This document shows, piece by piece, positions 25,301 to 33,304 of a stretch of 64,000 nucleotides of DNA; position 1 is the stretch's first letter, and each line of letters begins with the position of its first letter. The stretch spans positions 50,548 through 114,547 of the forward strand of contig NMRB01000481.1 of assembly GCA_002633025.1 (NCBI GenBank). Direction: 5' to 3'. A program made the position numbers and the translations under genes. The notes beneath the pieces were generated by a model. The model searched no databases. It was not told where the DNA came from and saw only the letters and a program-made list of their open reading frames with translations. The DNA is from Notospermus geniculatus (lineage: Eukaryota; Nemertea; Pilidiophora; Heteronemertea; Lineidae).

Positions 25301-26590
25301 CTACGTTCGTTAATTCTTACTCATCCGGCGTTGGTGAGGTCGTTCCTCCCGATCAGTTCGGCAAAGAACACCTCCGTTAATCGAAACCATCGGCTAAAAG
25401 CAGCAAGCAATCACAGGGAGTAAAGTCAAATTGTAGGAACACGGCAATTTTCTGAATCAGAGCTTTTCACGAGGTGAAACGTACTTCAGTCCCCCAGGAG
25501 ACGAAGGCTTGGGCCAGCCAACGTCACCGTGAAAGATCATTGCGTGATTCGATAACAGATCGTTGCTTGCTATAGGACATCAAAGAATTCTTTCATTTGC
25601 AGCAAGAACGATTCCTTTTTCCCCCAAACTCAATTTTATCTTGATGAAATTTTTCAAAGACTTTTAAAATTTTTTCAAAAACTTTTCCAATCCATTTTTG
25701 ATTAAATTGAAAGCTGGATCATCGGAATAAGTGCGTGATCGGTGATCGAAAGACGAATGCATGCTGTGAATAGGGGTGATGGGCGTGTTTCAAAATTATG
25801 GGGCAAAATGTAACTTTGAAATGATCACAAAGATTTGTGTCATTGATTTTCCAAAAATCAAATGTAGTATTTGATAATATACATGTAGACCTTTAACTAT
25901 TAGTTTCTCCATCTGGGATGTACAGTGTACACTCATTTGCAGGAGGGTATCAAAAAATATCGAGCTTACCAGCAAAATCTATCGTTCCGTCCGACACCAA
26001 AACTACTTTCTGCTGTCAGACTTTAAAGGGTTAATAGATCGATTAGTTTGCAGTGCCATAATTTAGAGCACCATGATAACTAGATCTGACATGAATGTTG
26101 TAGATTTCAAGAAACAGCCTTTCACCAGTAGACAAAAGAATGGTGAAAAATTTTTGAAACGCAACCTGATTTTTTCAGGCCACACACAGCAAACACTAGC
26201 AGTAGAGACATTTAGACCACCTTCAATGAACGTTAACGTAACTTCGTTGTCGTCACGCGCTACTGAAATGCACTGGGACGTGCCGCCGGGTCAAATGAGT
26301 CTGACATGGATATCGTTTGGGTTTGCGTTCGCTGTCTTCCTAAAACACTCTACAATACGAAATGGGAACAGATTGGTAGCCAAGATCACAAAATGGGGAG
26401 GTATTAAGCATACCACAAAAAAACCGTTAGTTTGTTGTCGTCAGCCACCAGCTTGCGTGCCATACTCCCTACTTCACGAAATGGATGGATAATGGAATCG
26501 AATGAGACACATACCTTGAAGGTTTTCCACCAGGGTTATAAATCCTGACATCCAGAGTGCAATCAGTCCGAAGAAGCGTATCGAGAGCAT
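1262..26590 (-). CDS. RXFP1/2-like: Relaxin-receptor-like LGR (RXFP1/2-type GPCR), 5' part, four exons
   Basis: This is the N-terminal part of a leucine-rich-repeat GPCR of the relaxin receptor class, a plasma-membrane receptor for relaxin/insulin-like peptides. Four minus-strand exons fit together: 26590-26515 (signal peptide, ends phase 1), 10927-10790 (LDL-A module, phase 1 to 1), 8674-8591 (linker, phase 1 to 1), 1370-1262 (LRR N-cap, phase 1 to 2). All have GT donors and AG acceptors. Joined, they give about 135 residues in the order signal peptide, single LDL-A, basic/aromatic linker, Cys-rich LRR cap. That is the known order in RXFP1/RXFP2. The cap cysteine spacing C-x8-C-x-C-x6-C matches the human RXFP1 cap as I recall it. 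The LRRs, hinge and seven-TM domain should lie left of position 1; I see no LRR exon in 1-1261. Introns are about 15.6, 2.1 and 7.2 kb. Alternatives are an LGR3/LGR4-type or GRL101-type receptor. Exons are seen in sequence; the family comes from domain order. Confidence 0.85.
1775..1875. repeat. Short inverted repeat
   Basis: The left arm reads aaggtaaagtggtacaa...agcccctgagtg and the right arm is its imperfect complement ending ttgtaccactttacctta. Arms are about 35 nt around a loop of about 30 nt. Size and form fit a foldback/MITE remnant. Confidence 0.6.
4896..5286. repeat. Inverted-repeat element, 391 bp
   Basis: The left end begins gaggtttcgcaaatctgacg and runs through cgaagtacgaaatacgaaat. 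The right end is its complement, ending cgtcagatttgcgaaacctc. Arms are about 50 nt, and a subterminal pair (acttcatttcc / gaaatgaagt) extends the pairing. There is no ORF of note, so this is a non-autonomous DNA element. Confidence 0.75.
5810..6535. repeat. Diverged tandem array, unit about 78 bp
   Basis: Units contain gattccaccgaagaaattt, cacaattctattagtgagtg, taggttgctt and tgaccacaacagctattgtt. In the best conserved part unit starts are 78-82 bp apart (gaag at 6099, 6181, 6259). Units diverge towards both ends, with about eight recognisable copies. Because 78 is a multiple of three, a plus-strand ORF (6122-6319) stays open through the central units, which is not evidence of coding. Confidence 0.75.
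8475..8585. repeat. Dispersed repeat next to the linker exon
   Basis: The block cactcgtcc..cagtgttcag, ttggccataggta and catgattggcgccaaaa also occurs at about 4110-4195 in the same intron and orientation. It ends a few bases from the linker exon donor. A short ccagtg/cactgg pairing inside suggests a MITE remnant. Confidence 0.5.
8591..8674 (-). CDS. RXFP1/2-like: Linker exon between LDL-A and LRR cap
   Basis: An 84 nt exon, phase 1-1, is bounded by atattttttcag and gtaagt. It encodes a charged, aromatic stretch beginning [20 protein letters not shown] and ending in Cys. In human RXFP1 the corresponding linker also has an FDKY/YY motif and ends at the first cysteine of the LRR cap. The preceding exon leaves a C, giving Arg at the junction, and the following exon turns the trailing G into Ala. 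A dispersed repeat (about 8475-8585) abuts the donor side of this exon. The call rests on splice signals, phase and position more than on sequence identity. Confidence 0.8.
9600..9711. repeat. Half copy of the cgaccccaaccggggtc repeat
   Basis: The sequence runs from aaaattgacacacaa through gaagtcaacttccaaaaac, cgaattttcgaccccaaccg and gggtcttcctcaggcac. A complementary half copy is at about 19885-19995. A two-armed copy is at 27865-28013 and another at 33548-33660. Confidence 0.6.
10131..10370. repeat. Inverted-repeat element
   Basis: The left arm (about 10131-10188) contains gaggttggatgtcgctccac and ctctggagactgc. The right arm (about 10312-10369) is the complement, gcagtctccagaggctagtg then gagcgacatccaacctc. 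Arms are about 57 nt around a 120 nt centre. Confidence 0.7.
10412..10657. repeat. Inverted-repeat element interrupted by an assembly gap
   Basis: The left arm reads tctaaacccccacttacctg then tcccattcctgaag. The right arm is its complement, ttcaggaatgggacaggt...agtgggagtttaga, with an extra acatgta. A further palindrome (gaagttgcaacttc) sits just left of the gap, which may explain why the gap exists. Confidence 0.65.
10462..10511. other. Assembly gap of 50 N
   Basis: A run of 50 unknown bases lies inside an inverted-repeat element. The round length suggests a placeholder, so the true size is unknown. Confidence 0.98.
10790..10927 (-). CDS. RXFP1/2-like: LDL-receptor class A exon
   Basis: The exon is 138 nt, phase 1-1, the classical modular form for an LDL-A domain. 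It encodes a short lead (ISPDTELHF) and a module with six cysteines. It ends in the acidic calcium-binding signature [16 protein letters not shown]. The acceptor is a T-rich tract ending ttttag and the donor is gtgagt. In RXFP1/2 the single LDL-A module is required for signalling. The isolated, phase-symmetric exon directly downstream of a signal peptide exon supports the relaxin receptor assignment over a long LDL-receptor-like protein. Another LDL-A exon in the 15.6 kb intron 1 cannot be excluded, but I did not see one. Confidence 0.92.
11488..11600. repeat. Partial copy of the ttacactacat/ccccgggtttttt element
   Basis: It begins gattacactacataaatccc then cgggttttttgc, matching the terminus of the complete element at 22604-22840. 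Internally it has aaacccgtgtctgaaaaaca paired with cgggtttctg. The other end is missing or diverged. Confidence 0.55.
11658..14061. repeat. Tandem duplication, copy 1 (about 2.4 kb)
   Basis: Copy 1 begins agccattaaatgacgtcg and ends before the same word at 14062. Copy 2 follows directly (14062 to about 16556). The copies are near identical by eye, with scattered substitutions and small indels. The unit carries an aataggagctgtcag element (11911-12078) and an aggtgtaac element (13191-13369). Matching short ORFs in both copies (for example 12826-13032 and 15199-15405) follow from the DNA duplication. I see no transposase or known domain. Confidence 0.9.
13191..13369. repeat. MITE-like element, aggtgtaac family, in copy 1
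   Basis: It starts caggtgtaacgtctttgaat and ends gatgttacacctg, giving short terminal inverted repeats. Internal landmarks are ttggacggaatgctcagcg, cttgacaatagg and aaacactggcag. Relatives are at 15561-15864, 33305-33475, 42325-42491 and 44146-44642, with a half copy ending at about 22499. Confidence 0.75.
15561..15864. repeat. MITE-like element, aggtgtaac family, in copy 2, with nested insertion
   Basis: It has the same termini as the copy at 13191-13369 but is enlarged by the inverted-repeat element at about 15697-15810. Confidence 0.75.
15697..15810. repeat. Inverted-repeat element, gaggtttcgcaagcgcc family
   Basis: The left end is gaggtttcgcaagcgcccgg then ttaggcc, and the right end is ggcctagccgggcgcttgcg then aaacttc. 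Inner arms pair aacgtttatctgttg with atagataaacgtcgt. It is absent from the corresponding place in copy 1. One end of this family is fused to another family at 43152-43228. Confidence 0.75.
16683..16738. repeat. Exact 28 bp direct duplication
   Basis: The unit starts agaatcggtggaaatgtgac and ends tgcagcat. It occurs twice head to tail without a mismatch. Confidence 0.9.
19885..19995. repeat. Half copy of the cgaccccaaccggggtc repeat
   Basis: It reads cacttgaaaaagaccccggt, tggggtcgaaaattcgtgaa, then ttttgtgtgtcaattttgtg. It is the reverse complement of the copy at 9600-9711. Confidence 0.6.
20500..20679. repeat. MITE-like repeat, diverged ccggtgta family member
   Basis: It starts accggtgtagtagaatg and ends cattacacctg. 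It has a tctgacggaataagcggcag core and two tgtcccc blocks in opposite halves, similar to 34763-35191. Confidence 0.5.
22604..22840. repeat. Inverted-repeat element, about 237 bp
   Basis: The left end is ggttacactacatagaaatc followed by cccgggttttttgacacccg. The right end is acccgggttcgacacgggtt followed by tttttatgtagtgtaac. Arms are about 45 nt. A partial relative is at 11488-11600. Confidence 0.75.
24305..24640 (-). mobile_element. tRNA-derived SINE
   Basis: On the minus strand the head reads gagccaggtggtgtagtggt then tcgggtctcgg (A-box-like) and gttcgaatccc (B box), as in a tRNA gene. It is followed by a SINE body of about 240 nt and an A/T-rich tail with repeated aactttaac. Close to the tail the 22-mer beginning gtttgtatctgatatc occurs twice, 34 bp apart. 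SINEs of this build are mobilised by LINEs and transcribed by RNA polymerase III. Confidence 0.8.
26515..26590 (-). CDS. RXFP1/2-like: Signal peptide exon of the relaxin-receptor-like gene
   Basis: The start ATG has its A at 26590. The exon encodes 25 residues beginning [13 protein letters not shown] with a hydrophobic core through FITLV, then splits a Gly codon at a CAAG/gtatgt donor (phase 1). The next exon starts with GA, so the junction codon is GGA. The hydrophobic N-terminus followed by a Cys-rich module indicates a secretory signal peptide. A run of A's precedes the ATG, and a possible acceptor lies just upstream (tgatcag before GACTG), so a separate 5' UTR exon is likely. A 32 bp minisatellite (26735-26925) lies about 145 bp upstream. 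Confidence 0.8.
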
Positions 26591-26734
26591 TTTTTTTCTC
26601 TTTATCCACAGTCCTGATCACAAGAAGAAAATCTGATACTCCAGAGAACCCATGATCGGTGCAACAACGCTGTCGTTCTGTGAATTAATCCAGTTGTTTG
26701 TTTGTGTTTGGTATCTTTGGGGCGTCACAGTCGA

Positions 26735-26925
26735 CCACAGAGCACAAATTGTAGCACTATGTAGAGCCACAGAGCACAAAGTGTAGCACAATATAAGGCC
26801 ACAGAGCACAAAGTGTAGCACAATATAAGGCCACAGAGCACAAAGTGTAGCACAATATAAGGCCACAGAGCACAAAGTGTAGCACAATATAAGGCCAAAT
26901 TGTACTACAATGTAAGGCCAATTTG
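26735..26925. repeat. Minisatellite, 32 bp unit, about six copies
   Basis: The ccacagagcacaaagtgtag word recurs at 26735, 26767, 26799, 26831 and 26863, a strict 32 bp period, with a decayed unit after that. The central copies are almost identical. It lies about 145-335 bp upstream of the receptor start codon, in the expected promoter or 5' UTR. Minus-strand ORFs across it are repeat artefacts. Confidence 0.9.
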
Positions 26926-27026
26926 AGATGTAACATCCGATGTTTCTCGACGCAAAACGATCCACGGTAGTGCAATCCTTTACTTCAGCCTGATCTAAGT
27001 AAAAAAAATCATAAATCCCTGTACAC

Positions 27027-27223
27027 AAGTAAAAAAGTCGCCTGCCCCTAACAACACCGAAAATCCGGGTTACTTAATGCAAAACACCGATTTTCAGTGT
27101 AGGTGTCAAAACATATTAATCAACACTGAAAATCAGTTGTCATGCACTAAATACGTGCATGCACCCTGTATATCCCTGATTTTCGGTGTTCGCAGCACTG
27201 AAGTGAACACCACTTTTTTACTT
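27027..27223. repeat. Inverted-repeat element, about 197 bp
   Basis: The ends are aagtaaaaaagtcgcctg and cacttttttactt. The inner pairing is acaccgaaaatcc with tgattttcggtgtt, and a second pair (ttttcagtgta / cactgaaaatcag) sits inside. Confidence 0.65.
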
Positions 27224-27864
27224 TGTATCTCAGTTTGATCTTGATAATTGTGCCAGTGGGTCGTTCAGGTAAACGCCCGTTCCACGATTCCTAAAAATTC
27301 AGTGCGTACTAATTCCTTTCATGTTCTCGTCACAAAACGCCGACTCCATTCGAAGCGAATCAATCAACGCTCAAACGATGTAAATAATGATCTCCAAATC
27401 GTTGCATTAATCAGTGCACCCGGCAAAGCCGCTTGGGAGTCGATTAGCCACGTATCAGTTCGTTCCGCCTCAACCGCTTGGCTTCACATCAACAGTCTGC
27501 ATTTTACCGATACCCCGGTACAAAATGGCTTCCCTAATTGAAACGTCTGTATCTGAAATGACAGTGTTGCAAAACATGAAAGAGATCGATGTAGCTGAAA
27601 AAAAAGTATAGTATTTAGTAAATCAAGTTAAGAATTACTCTTTCATCCACTGGTTGTGCAGCTCTCTAAGAAATTTTTTGTCTCAAAACGCCTTCTGTAA
27701 GAAGCCGTACCGGTACGACATTCAAAGACGGTATGAGCAGAATTACCATTATTTGGCACCACTAATCAAATACGGTACATGTAATAGCAAATTACATGGT
27801 CTTATTTATTTTTGATATCCAACATAGAGCACAAAGAACGACACACAAAATGGTACGATACGTA

Positions 27865-28013
27865 AAAGTCGTCTCCGAATTTCGCAAATTTTCGACCGCA
27901 ACCGGGGTCTTCCTCAGGCACTTTCTATGAATCCACTAGAATCTCTACTAGAAAGTGGCTGAGGAAGACCCCGATTGGGGTCGAAAGTTTGCGAAATTCG
28001 GAGACGACATTTA
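27865..28013. repeat. Two-armed cgaccccaaccggggtc element
   Basis: The left arm reads aagtcgtctccgaatttcgc, aaattttcgaccgcaaccgg, ggtcttcctcaggcactttc. The right arm is the complement, gaaagtggctgaggaagacc through gcgaaattcggagacgac. Arms are about 70 nt with a very short centre, so the transcript would form a long hairpin. Half copies lie at 9600-9711 and 19885-19995. Confidence 0.8.
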
Positions 28014-29280
28014 CGATTTATTTTTGATACATGTAGAAGCACGTCTGTGCAACTGCAGGCCATACTGCAGGAAAGGTAGTCTAGAAGAGGTAAAATCGAA
28101 AGGAATGGTACTTTTTCCAATGATTTCTCAACAACAGACAAGGAGGATGGTGCGCTGAGATTTAGCGACAATAAGGGGCCGAAACTATAATAAACGCATT
28201 TTGCAATTTATCAACAATTATAGCTACAATGTAGTCGAGGGTGAGGACGTGTTTGCTGAAACAAAATTTTCGAAATACATCGACGAACACCACCATCTAG
28301 CTTTCTGTCTGGATTTTCATCAGACTGCCGAGAGACTCTCCACTTGTCTGTCTTTGACGTATTAAAGCGCCCATCCCGTCCTCGAAAGGATTTTAACAAA
28401 TTTTCCCTTAACAAGCGCGAGTTTTGCTGACGTAACTAAGTTGCAAAACGCGTTGTGAAAAACCAGTGACAACGACGAATGTTCCAAAGTACCATTCACA
28501 CAAAGTAAACTTGGATTTCAACAAATCTTGACATCCCTTTCATTCTTGCTGTTACCACATGAACAAAACTGTTGAAAGGCTAAGACACCAAGATGCCAAC
28601 AGGCAATTTCTCTCAGAAACATTGATGAAACGGACTTTTATGCGAAGTGAACAATAACCTTGCATAGTATAACCTCAAATTTCAAGGCGGTATGACTTAA
28701 ATATAACTTCTTCAAACGTTCTGGAACTCCTTCTTAAAACGTTCTGAAACCCCTTCCTCAAACTGTCCTTCTGAAACCCCTCGTCGAAGAATATGGAAGA
28801 TATTCCCAATTATTCAAGAGATGAAATTCTCATCTGTTCTCATCCCGCACACTGGCATATTTTTCATAAAATTCGCTGAATACGCTCAGCAAAGGCTTAC
28901 GTCTCTGGTGGGATTTTTCAGCAGCCCTATAGCCATGAATCTGAATTTCAAATATTGTACGAAAAATTCAGTGACCGTCTAGGAGGCCGATCAGATGGTG
29001 CATGAAAGAATGAAGGCGATGATGCATTGGCGGGCGTCGTCGGTTCAGACTGTTCGAGTTAGCTCTTCCATAGAGCAACGTACCGTCCACTGGGAGTATC
29101 ATTTACATGGGAACTTTGTTTGGAAATGACAATAAGATACAGGATATTCCACTCGCGTCGAGTACAACTGAAATGCCATAGCAGCCTGCGGACTTGCAGC
29201 TTGATCCCACATCAGGAACTGTCTAAGCTAACATCCGCTGCAGTTTAGGTGAATCGTTGGTGTTACTGTTACCACTTTTT

Positions 29281-29389
29281 GCATCCTGAGAATATCAGGC
29301 GTTCTTACTGCTCGCTCCCTTCGTCACCGCAGACAAACGTGCGGCGACGAAGGTAGCGAGCACTAAGAACGCCTGATATTCTCAGGATG
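29281..29389. repeat. Foldback element, about 45 nt arms
   Basis: The left arm is gcatcctgagaatatcaggc then gttcttactgctcgctccct. The right arm is its complement, ending gcctgatattctcaggatg. A distant relative (tcctcagaatctcag ... ctgggattctcaggg) is at about 47443-47533. Confidence 0.75.
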
Positions 29390-29469
29390 GCTTTTTGTGT
29401 AAACACTGTTTGTGAGATCTTTTGTGAGTTTTCACAATGGCCAGGTAGGGCACGTTTCCACCAGCATAT

Positions 29470-29640
29470 GACGTCGGCGGTAACGTCGGCGTCGGCATTC
29501 GAACCACTTCTATGTTGAGTCCACTGACTGTTTCAACCGCAGTTTCGCATCAGCGTCGAACTGCAGTGGAAACAGTCAGTGGACTCAACAAATAAGTGAT
29601 TCGAACGCCGACGCTACCGCCGACGCCATATTCCGGATGG
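29470..29640. repeat. Inverted-repeat element with long arms
   Basis: The left arm (29470-29551) contains atgacgtcggcggtaacgtc, ggcgtcggcattcgaac and gttgagtccactgactgttt. The right arm (29569-29640) is the complement with few mismatches. Only about 17 nt separate the arms. Confidence 0.8.
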
Positions 29641-30393
29641 AATCGAGGCCTGTACGGCAACGTTTAAGAAGATTCACCAAAATTGTTCGAGAAGGCTTGG
29701 AAGGAATCATCGCGACACGTTGTCGTAGGCTAATAACCAGCCCTTGCTAAAACTCTCTAATGAAAAGGAGTCTGTTGCTTGTTTTTTTAAATACGCACAT
29801 TTCTGCAAAAACAAAATGGAATCTGGATCGCATGTGCAAAGGGGCAAATTAACAAAGTTGAATTAAATTTTCATAAACTCCCACTTTGCCTCACATAACC
29901 ACCTAATCAACCTTTTACACCAGCATCACGAAATCACAAACCAAACCTGCTCTAACCTGATGTATCAATTGCATTTTCTGTTCTCCGCAATATCTCGTCA
30001 AGTCATCAAAAATGTGCAAATAGCTCCTATTTCTCAATGAAAAGCTCACTTTACGAAAGAAGCCCGATGGAAATTGCTGAAACCATACAGCAATCAACTG
30101 TCACGGTAGAATTTCGTAGAAAAGACGAACAACTGAGTTGAATGATACCCTGGGAATATCAAGCTCACCTCTCGTGCTCCCCCTGATGAACCGGATCAAG
30201 TGCCTTCTCCCGAAGGAGTTCATTCGATCAAAGAGACATTTTTTACCGCTAAGCTGAATGAAAATCCAGCATTACTGATAAACGATAGTCGTAAGTTGTT
30301 AGAGAATACGCATTGCCGTCATCTGAACGATTTCCCCCATGGGAAAGCTACTTACGCTGCAAGTTACTGTCTATGGTTTCATTCATATTCCAA

Positions 30394-30683
30394 TAAAAAG
30401 GTAAACGCGCTCACCTTTGACAAACTAACACTTGGAGAATAGAGGCCTTGCAAATGACGTCACAAGCCGCCATGCTGGGGGGCACATACTGCAGAGGCGC
30501 AGCGAAATGTCCCAATGACGTTACGTCAAACACTGGCGTCGCGCACTTCACGCAGGCCACGTCACGGTCAGCTCACACCTCTGCCCACTTGCCCCTCAGC
30601 ATGGCCGCCAGGATGACGTCATTGCAAGGTCTCTATAAAAAGGTTAACGCACTCACCTTTGACAAACTAACACTTGGAGAATA
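30394..30683. repeat. Inverted-repeat element between 48 bp direct repeats
   Basis: A 48 bp direct repeat (30394-30441 and 30636-30683; gctcacctttgacaaactaa in the first copy, one mismatch in the second) flanks an inverted repeat. Its arms are ccttgcaaatgacgtcacaa...gccatgctgggggg and cccctcagcatggc...gatgacgtcattgcaagg. Each arm has a TGACGTCA word (30455-30462, 30614-30621). Both direct repeats keep the same frame open to a common stop, which follows from the duplication. Confidence 0.75.
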
Positions 30684-31179
30684 ATCCAATAAGCCGCGAG
30701 GAGATTCAGAGACTGCCAATCAGCCCAGGGGTAGCGTATCCAAATCTGAAGCCTCAAGACTGGGGGATAAGGAATAAGATTCCCAGTCCTACATGTAGGC
30801 CCCTAGGCATGAATATTTTATGATGTAGGTCAGGAAAAGGGGAAGTTTGAGGGCCCACTTTCGTCCGAAAGTTCAAAAGTCAAAGGTTAAGAAGGGACCT
30901 GCGGACAAGTCACCCCTGGTACTGGGGATAAAAATCTTTAGACGAGTAAACCTGTCGACTTACCAATTATCCGAGAAGGTCTCAACTTTCGGACCTGTGA
31001 ACCACGTGTCTTTTGCAATGTGGGTGTTGGCGCACGTGTGAATGGATGTCGGAATAGGCCTACTACACTACTGAGTGAAGGGTCTATACTATGAAATACC
31101 GTGGTCGTTTGCCGTGACGCCAAACCGCCGATTCACACTTATGCACGGACTGACGGGTGCGGAACAGAAAACGAAGTGA

Positions 31180-31850
31180 CTATTTACCCGGCTGCCGGTC
31201 GTATTCAGCCGGCTGCCGGTCAAGCAGTGGACAAAAAATGCTTTGTTTAACCGGCTGCTGTTTCATCGACGGTTGCCGGATTCCTCTGTTTTTGATGGAA
31301 CTTTATTCACATTAGCGGGAAAATGACGGCCGGAGAGGCGGCGCCATTTATCTGGGACAAAGATTTCATTGGCAGATCCTAATGAGACACTTCAAAGCAG
31401 TACTATCGGGTTCTTTTTATTTGCCGAAAATCCGTTTCCGAGGAACACATCCTTAATTTCCCATCAGATTCTTAAAGTCAGCCAGAATGTGTCTAACGAA
31501 TAAGTAACTAATGCCGTGATAAGTAATGTTATTACTTTTACACCCGGCAAGCCACATGCGCCAGTTTTACGTTCCATGTTTATATTGACCCGCAGCCGGT
31601 TACCGAAGGAAAATTTTATGCGTTCTTTACCCGGCAATTGCCGTTAAAATAACGACAAAAGCTGTCACTCCATGACCGGCAGCCGGGTAAGCAAGAAGGA
31701 TTTCCTCATTGCGTAAACGGCAGCCGGGCAAGCAAGACATATTTTCCTCAGTGCGTAACCGGCGGCCGGGCAAACAAGACGTTTTTTCACCACTGCGTAC
31801 CCGGCTGCCGGGGAAATATCACCAGCCAACAGAAAATGCTTTGTCATTAC
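31180..31850. repeat. Element with repeated ccggctgccgg words
   Basis: The left part carries acccggctgccggtcgt, agccggctgccggtcaa and aaaaaatgctttgtttaacc. The right part has about four modules of about 51 bp (ggcagccgggcaagcaagac, then ttttcctcagtgcgtaa), ends acccggctgccgggg, and repeats aaaatgctttgt. The opposed ends suggest one composite element of about 670 bp. The minus-strand ORF here (31665-31907) is repetitive and I do not call it coding. Confidence 0.55.
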
Positions 31851-31859
31851 TCGCANTAT

Positions 31860-31987
31860 TATAGAGTTTTCGCAAAGCCCCCGAAACGCCAACCCGAACC
31901 TTCCCATTGTTCGATGCCACGAAGAGAGCAGCGAACAATAGGATAGACGTTCGCGTTGGCGTTTCGGGGGCTTTGCGAAAACTCTGT
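31860..31987. repeat. MITE, agagttttcgcaaagcccc family (best copy)
   Basis: The left end is tagagttttcgcaaagcccc then cgaaacgccaac. The right end is gttggcgtttcgggggcttt then gcgaaaactct, nearly perfect 32 nt terminal inverted repeats in a 128 bp element. The interior has cgatgccacgaagagagcag. Relatives are at 45286-45417, 47602-47850 and 51010-51175, a fused end at 43152-43228 and an end at about 23466-23508. Confidence 0.85.
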
Positions 31988-32678
31988 ATTGTTTAGACAG
32001 CGACCCGTGAAATCTTCTCGCCTAACATCAAACTGGTTGTGGCGAGAAGAATCTCTTGTCGCTGAGCATATCGCCAACAACAAATAATATATCGCCGAAT
32101 CTGCGGTGTAGGCGAGAAGATCAGTGGTGACCATCAGATCGCTTGCGATATCGCAATCTCCTCGCTTTGTGTGCTGCCCGCTTTAAACCCGAGCTCAGGA
32201 ACGCCAAGAACAAGGGATATCCCCATCAATTTTCTATTTGCGACATTTCCATAGAAAAAAGGCATTAATTCCGCTATCGAAAAGGACAACGCCACGCCAC
32301 GATGCTTTTCATCGGGTGGAGGACATGAATGGTGTGCCTTCTTCAGACATCGGAAGCACTCAAGATAATGGAATCCGACGGAAATTACTGAATGACCGAG
32401 AACTTTTTCGTCCTTATTTGCTGAAAACATTACATTTTTTATTCAAGAGAACCGTGATAGGACGCATGGCTCCCCATCACGGGGCAACCTAATGTGGATG
32501 TCAGGTCACAGAAACAGTTCTACCCTTAGGTTTTCATACCCTCGAAATCAAATGAACTGATTACTTTTCATCTGAGATGTTGGGGTCAAGTGATATCGAT
32601 ATCACAAATTTGATATTTTGAGACAACTTGCCATATTGTCAACTGAGCAACATGAAACAAGTTTTAGTTCTCCGTGTC

Positions 32679-32732
32679 GACGCCATTTTTTGGTTCCCGA
32701 TATTCATGATCGGGAACCATAAAAATGGCGTC
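32679..32732. repeat. Near-perfect 23 bp hairpin
   Basis: gacgccattttttggttccc and cgggaaccataaaaatggcg pair across a short attcatga centre. Confidence 0.75.
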
Positions 32733-33304
32733 ACTTTCACGAAACATCTAACTGGCTTTATTTCTTGGTTTATAATAATCTACATGTACGGCTTATCGCT
32801 GTCGTTGGCTAAATTATAAGTGGCGCTACATATTTCTTGGTTAGTTCTTTACTGCGTAAATCGACCAAGAAATAGACACGGCCAGTTATGTATTGCGTTG
32901 TACCGGGGGTGCTATTCGAACTCGTGAATTTTAAACCAAGTTGGCTGAAAAATTGGCGGCGTACGATTTCTTTACCGTGTAATCGGGTTATCGTATTCCT
33001 TCTCTGTGTTGATTAATTTGACGATATGAGAACCTGGGGCGCTATCGGTAAATTATCCTAAAAGCATGACAGCCTCACAGCCATCGGGGACAAAAGCGAA
33101 AAAATGGTGAAAGTAAGTGAGGCCATCCGCAGCATCCTAACTTGAAGGATTTCACGCGTGGGATACCTCAAATGAGATGGCCACATTCCACGCTGCTTCA
33201 GATATTTGAATCTAACGTGTCAACAGTGAGGTGGCGATGTCACCCGTACGGCTTTACAGTGCAAGTCATGCAAGTAATTTTCATGCTGCTGTGAACTGAC
33301 TAGT

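Larger units (their letters stand above)
10928..26514. other. Intron 1 of the relaxin-receptor-like gene
   Basis: This 15.6 kb intron separates the signal peptide exon from the LDL-A exon. It contains the 2.4 kb tandem duplication, several MITE-like elements, a 28 bp direct duplication at 16683-16738, inverted-repeat and half elements at 11488-11600, 19885-19995, 20500-20679 and 22604-22840, and a tRNA-derived SINE at 24305-24640. I read 16.6-19.8, 20.7-22.3 and 24.7-26.5 kb for exons and saw nothing convincing. The plus-strand 139-codon ORF at 26073-26492 has no recognisable domain. Confidence 0.6.

Noticed and set aside
26073-26492. 139-codon plus-strand ORF
   Set aside because: It lies in intron 1 next to the signal peptide exon, has no recognisable motif and has low-complexity composition.
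26735-26925. Regular repeats that could suggest a CRISPR array
   Set aside because: The units are contiguous, with no unique spacers, and the genome is eukaryotic.
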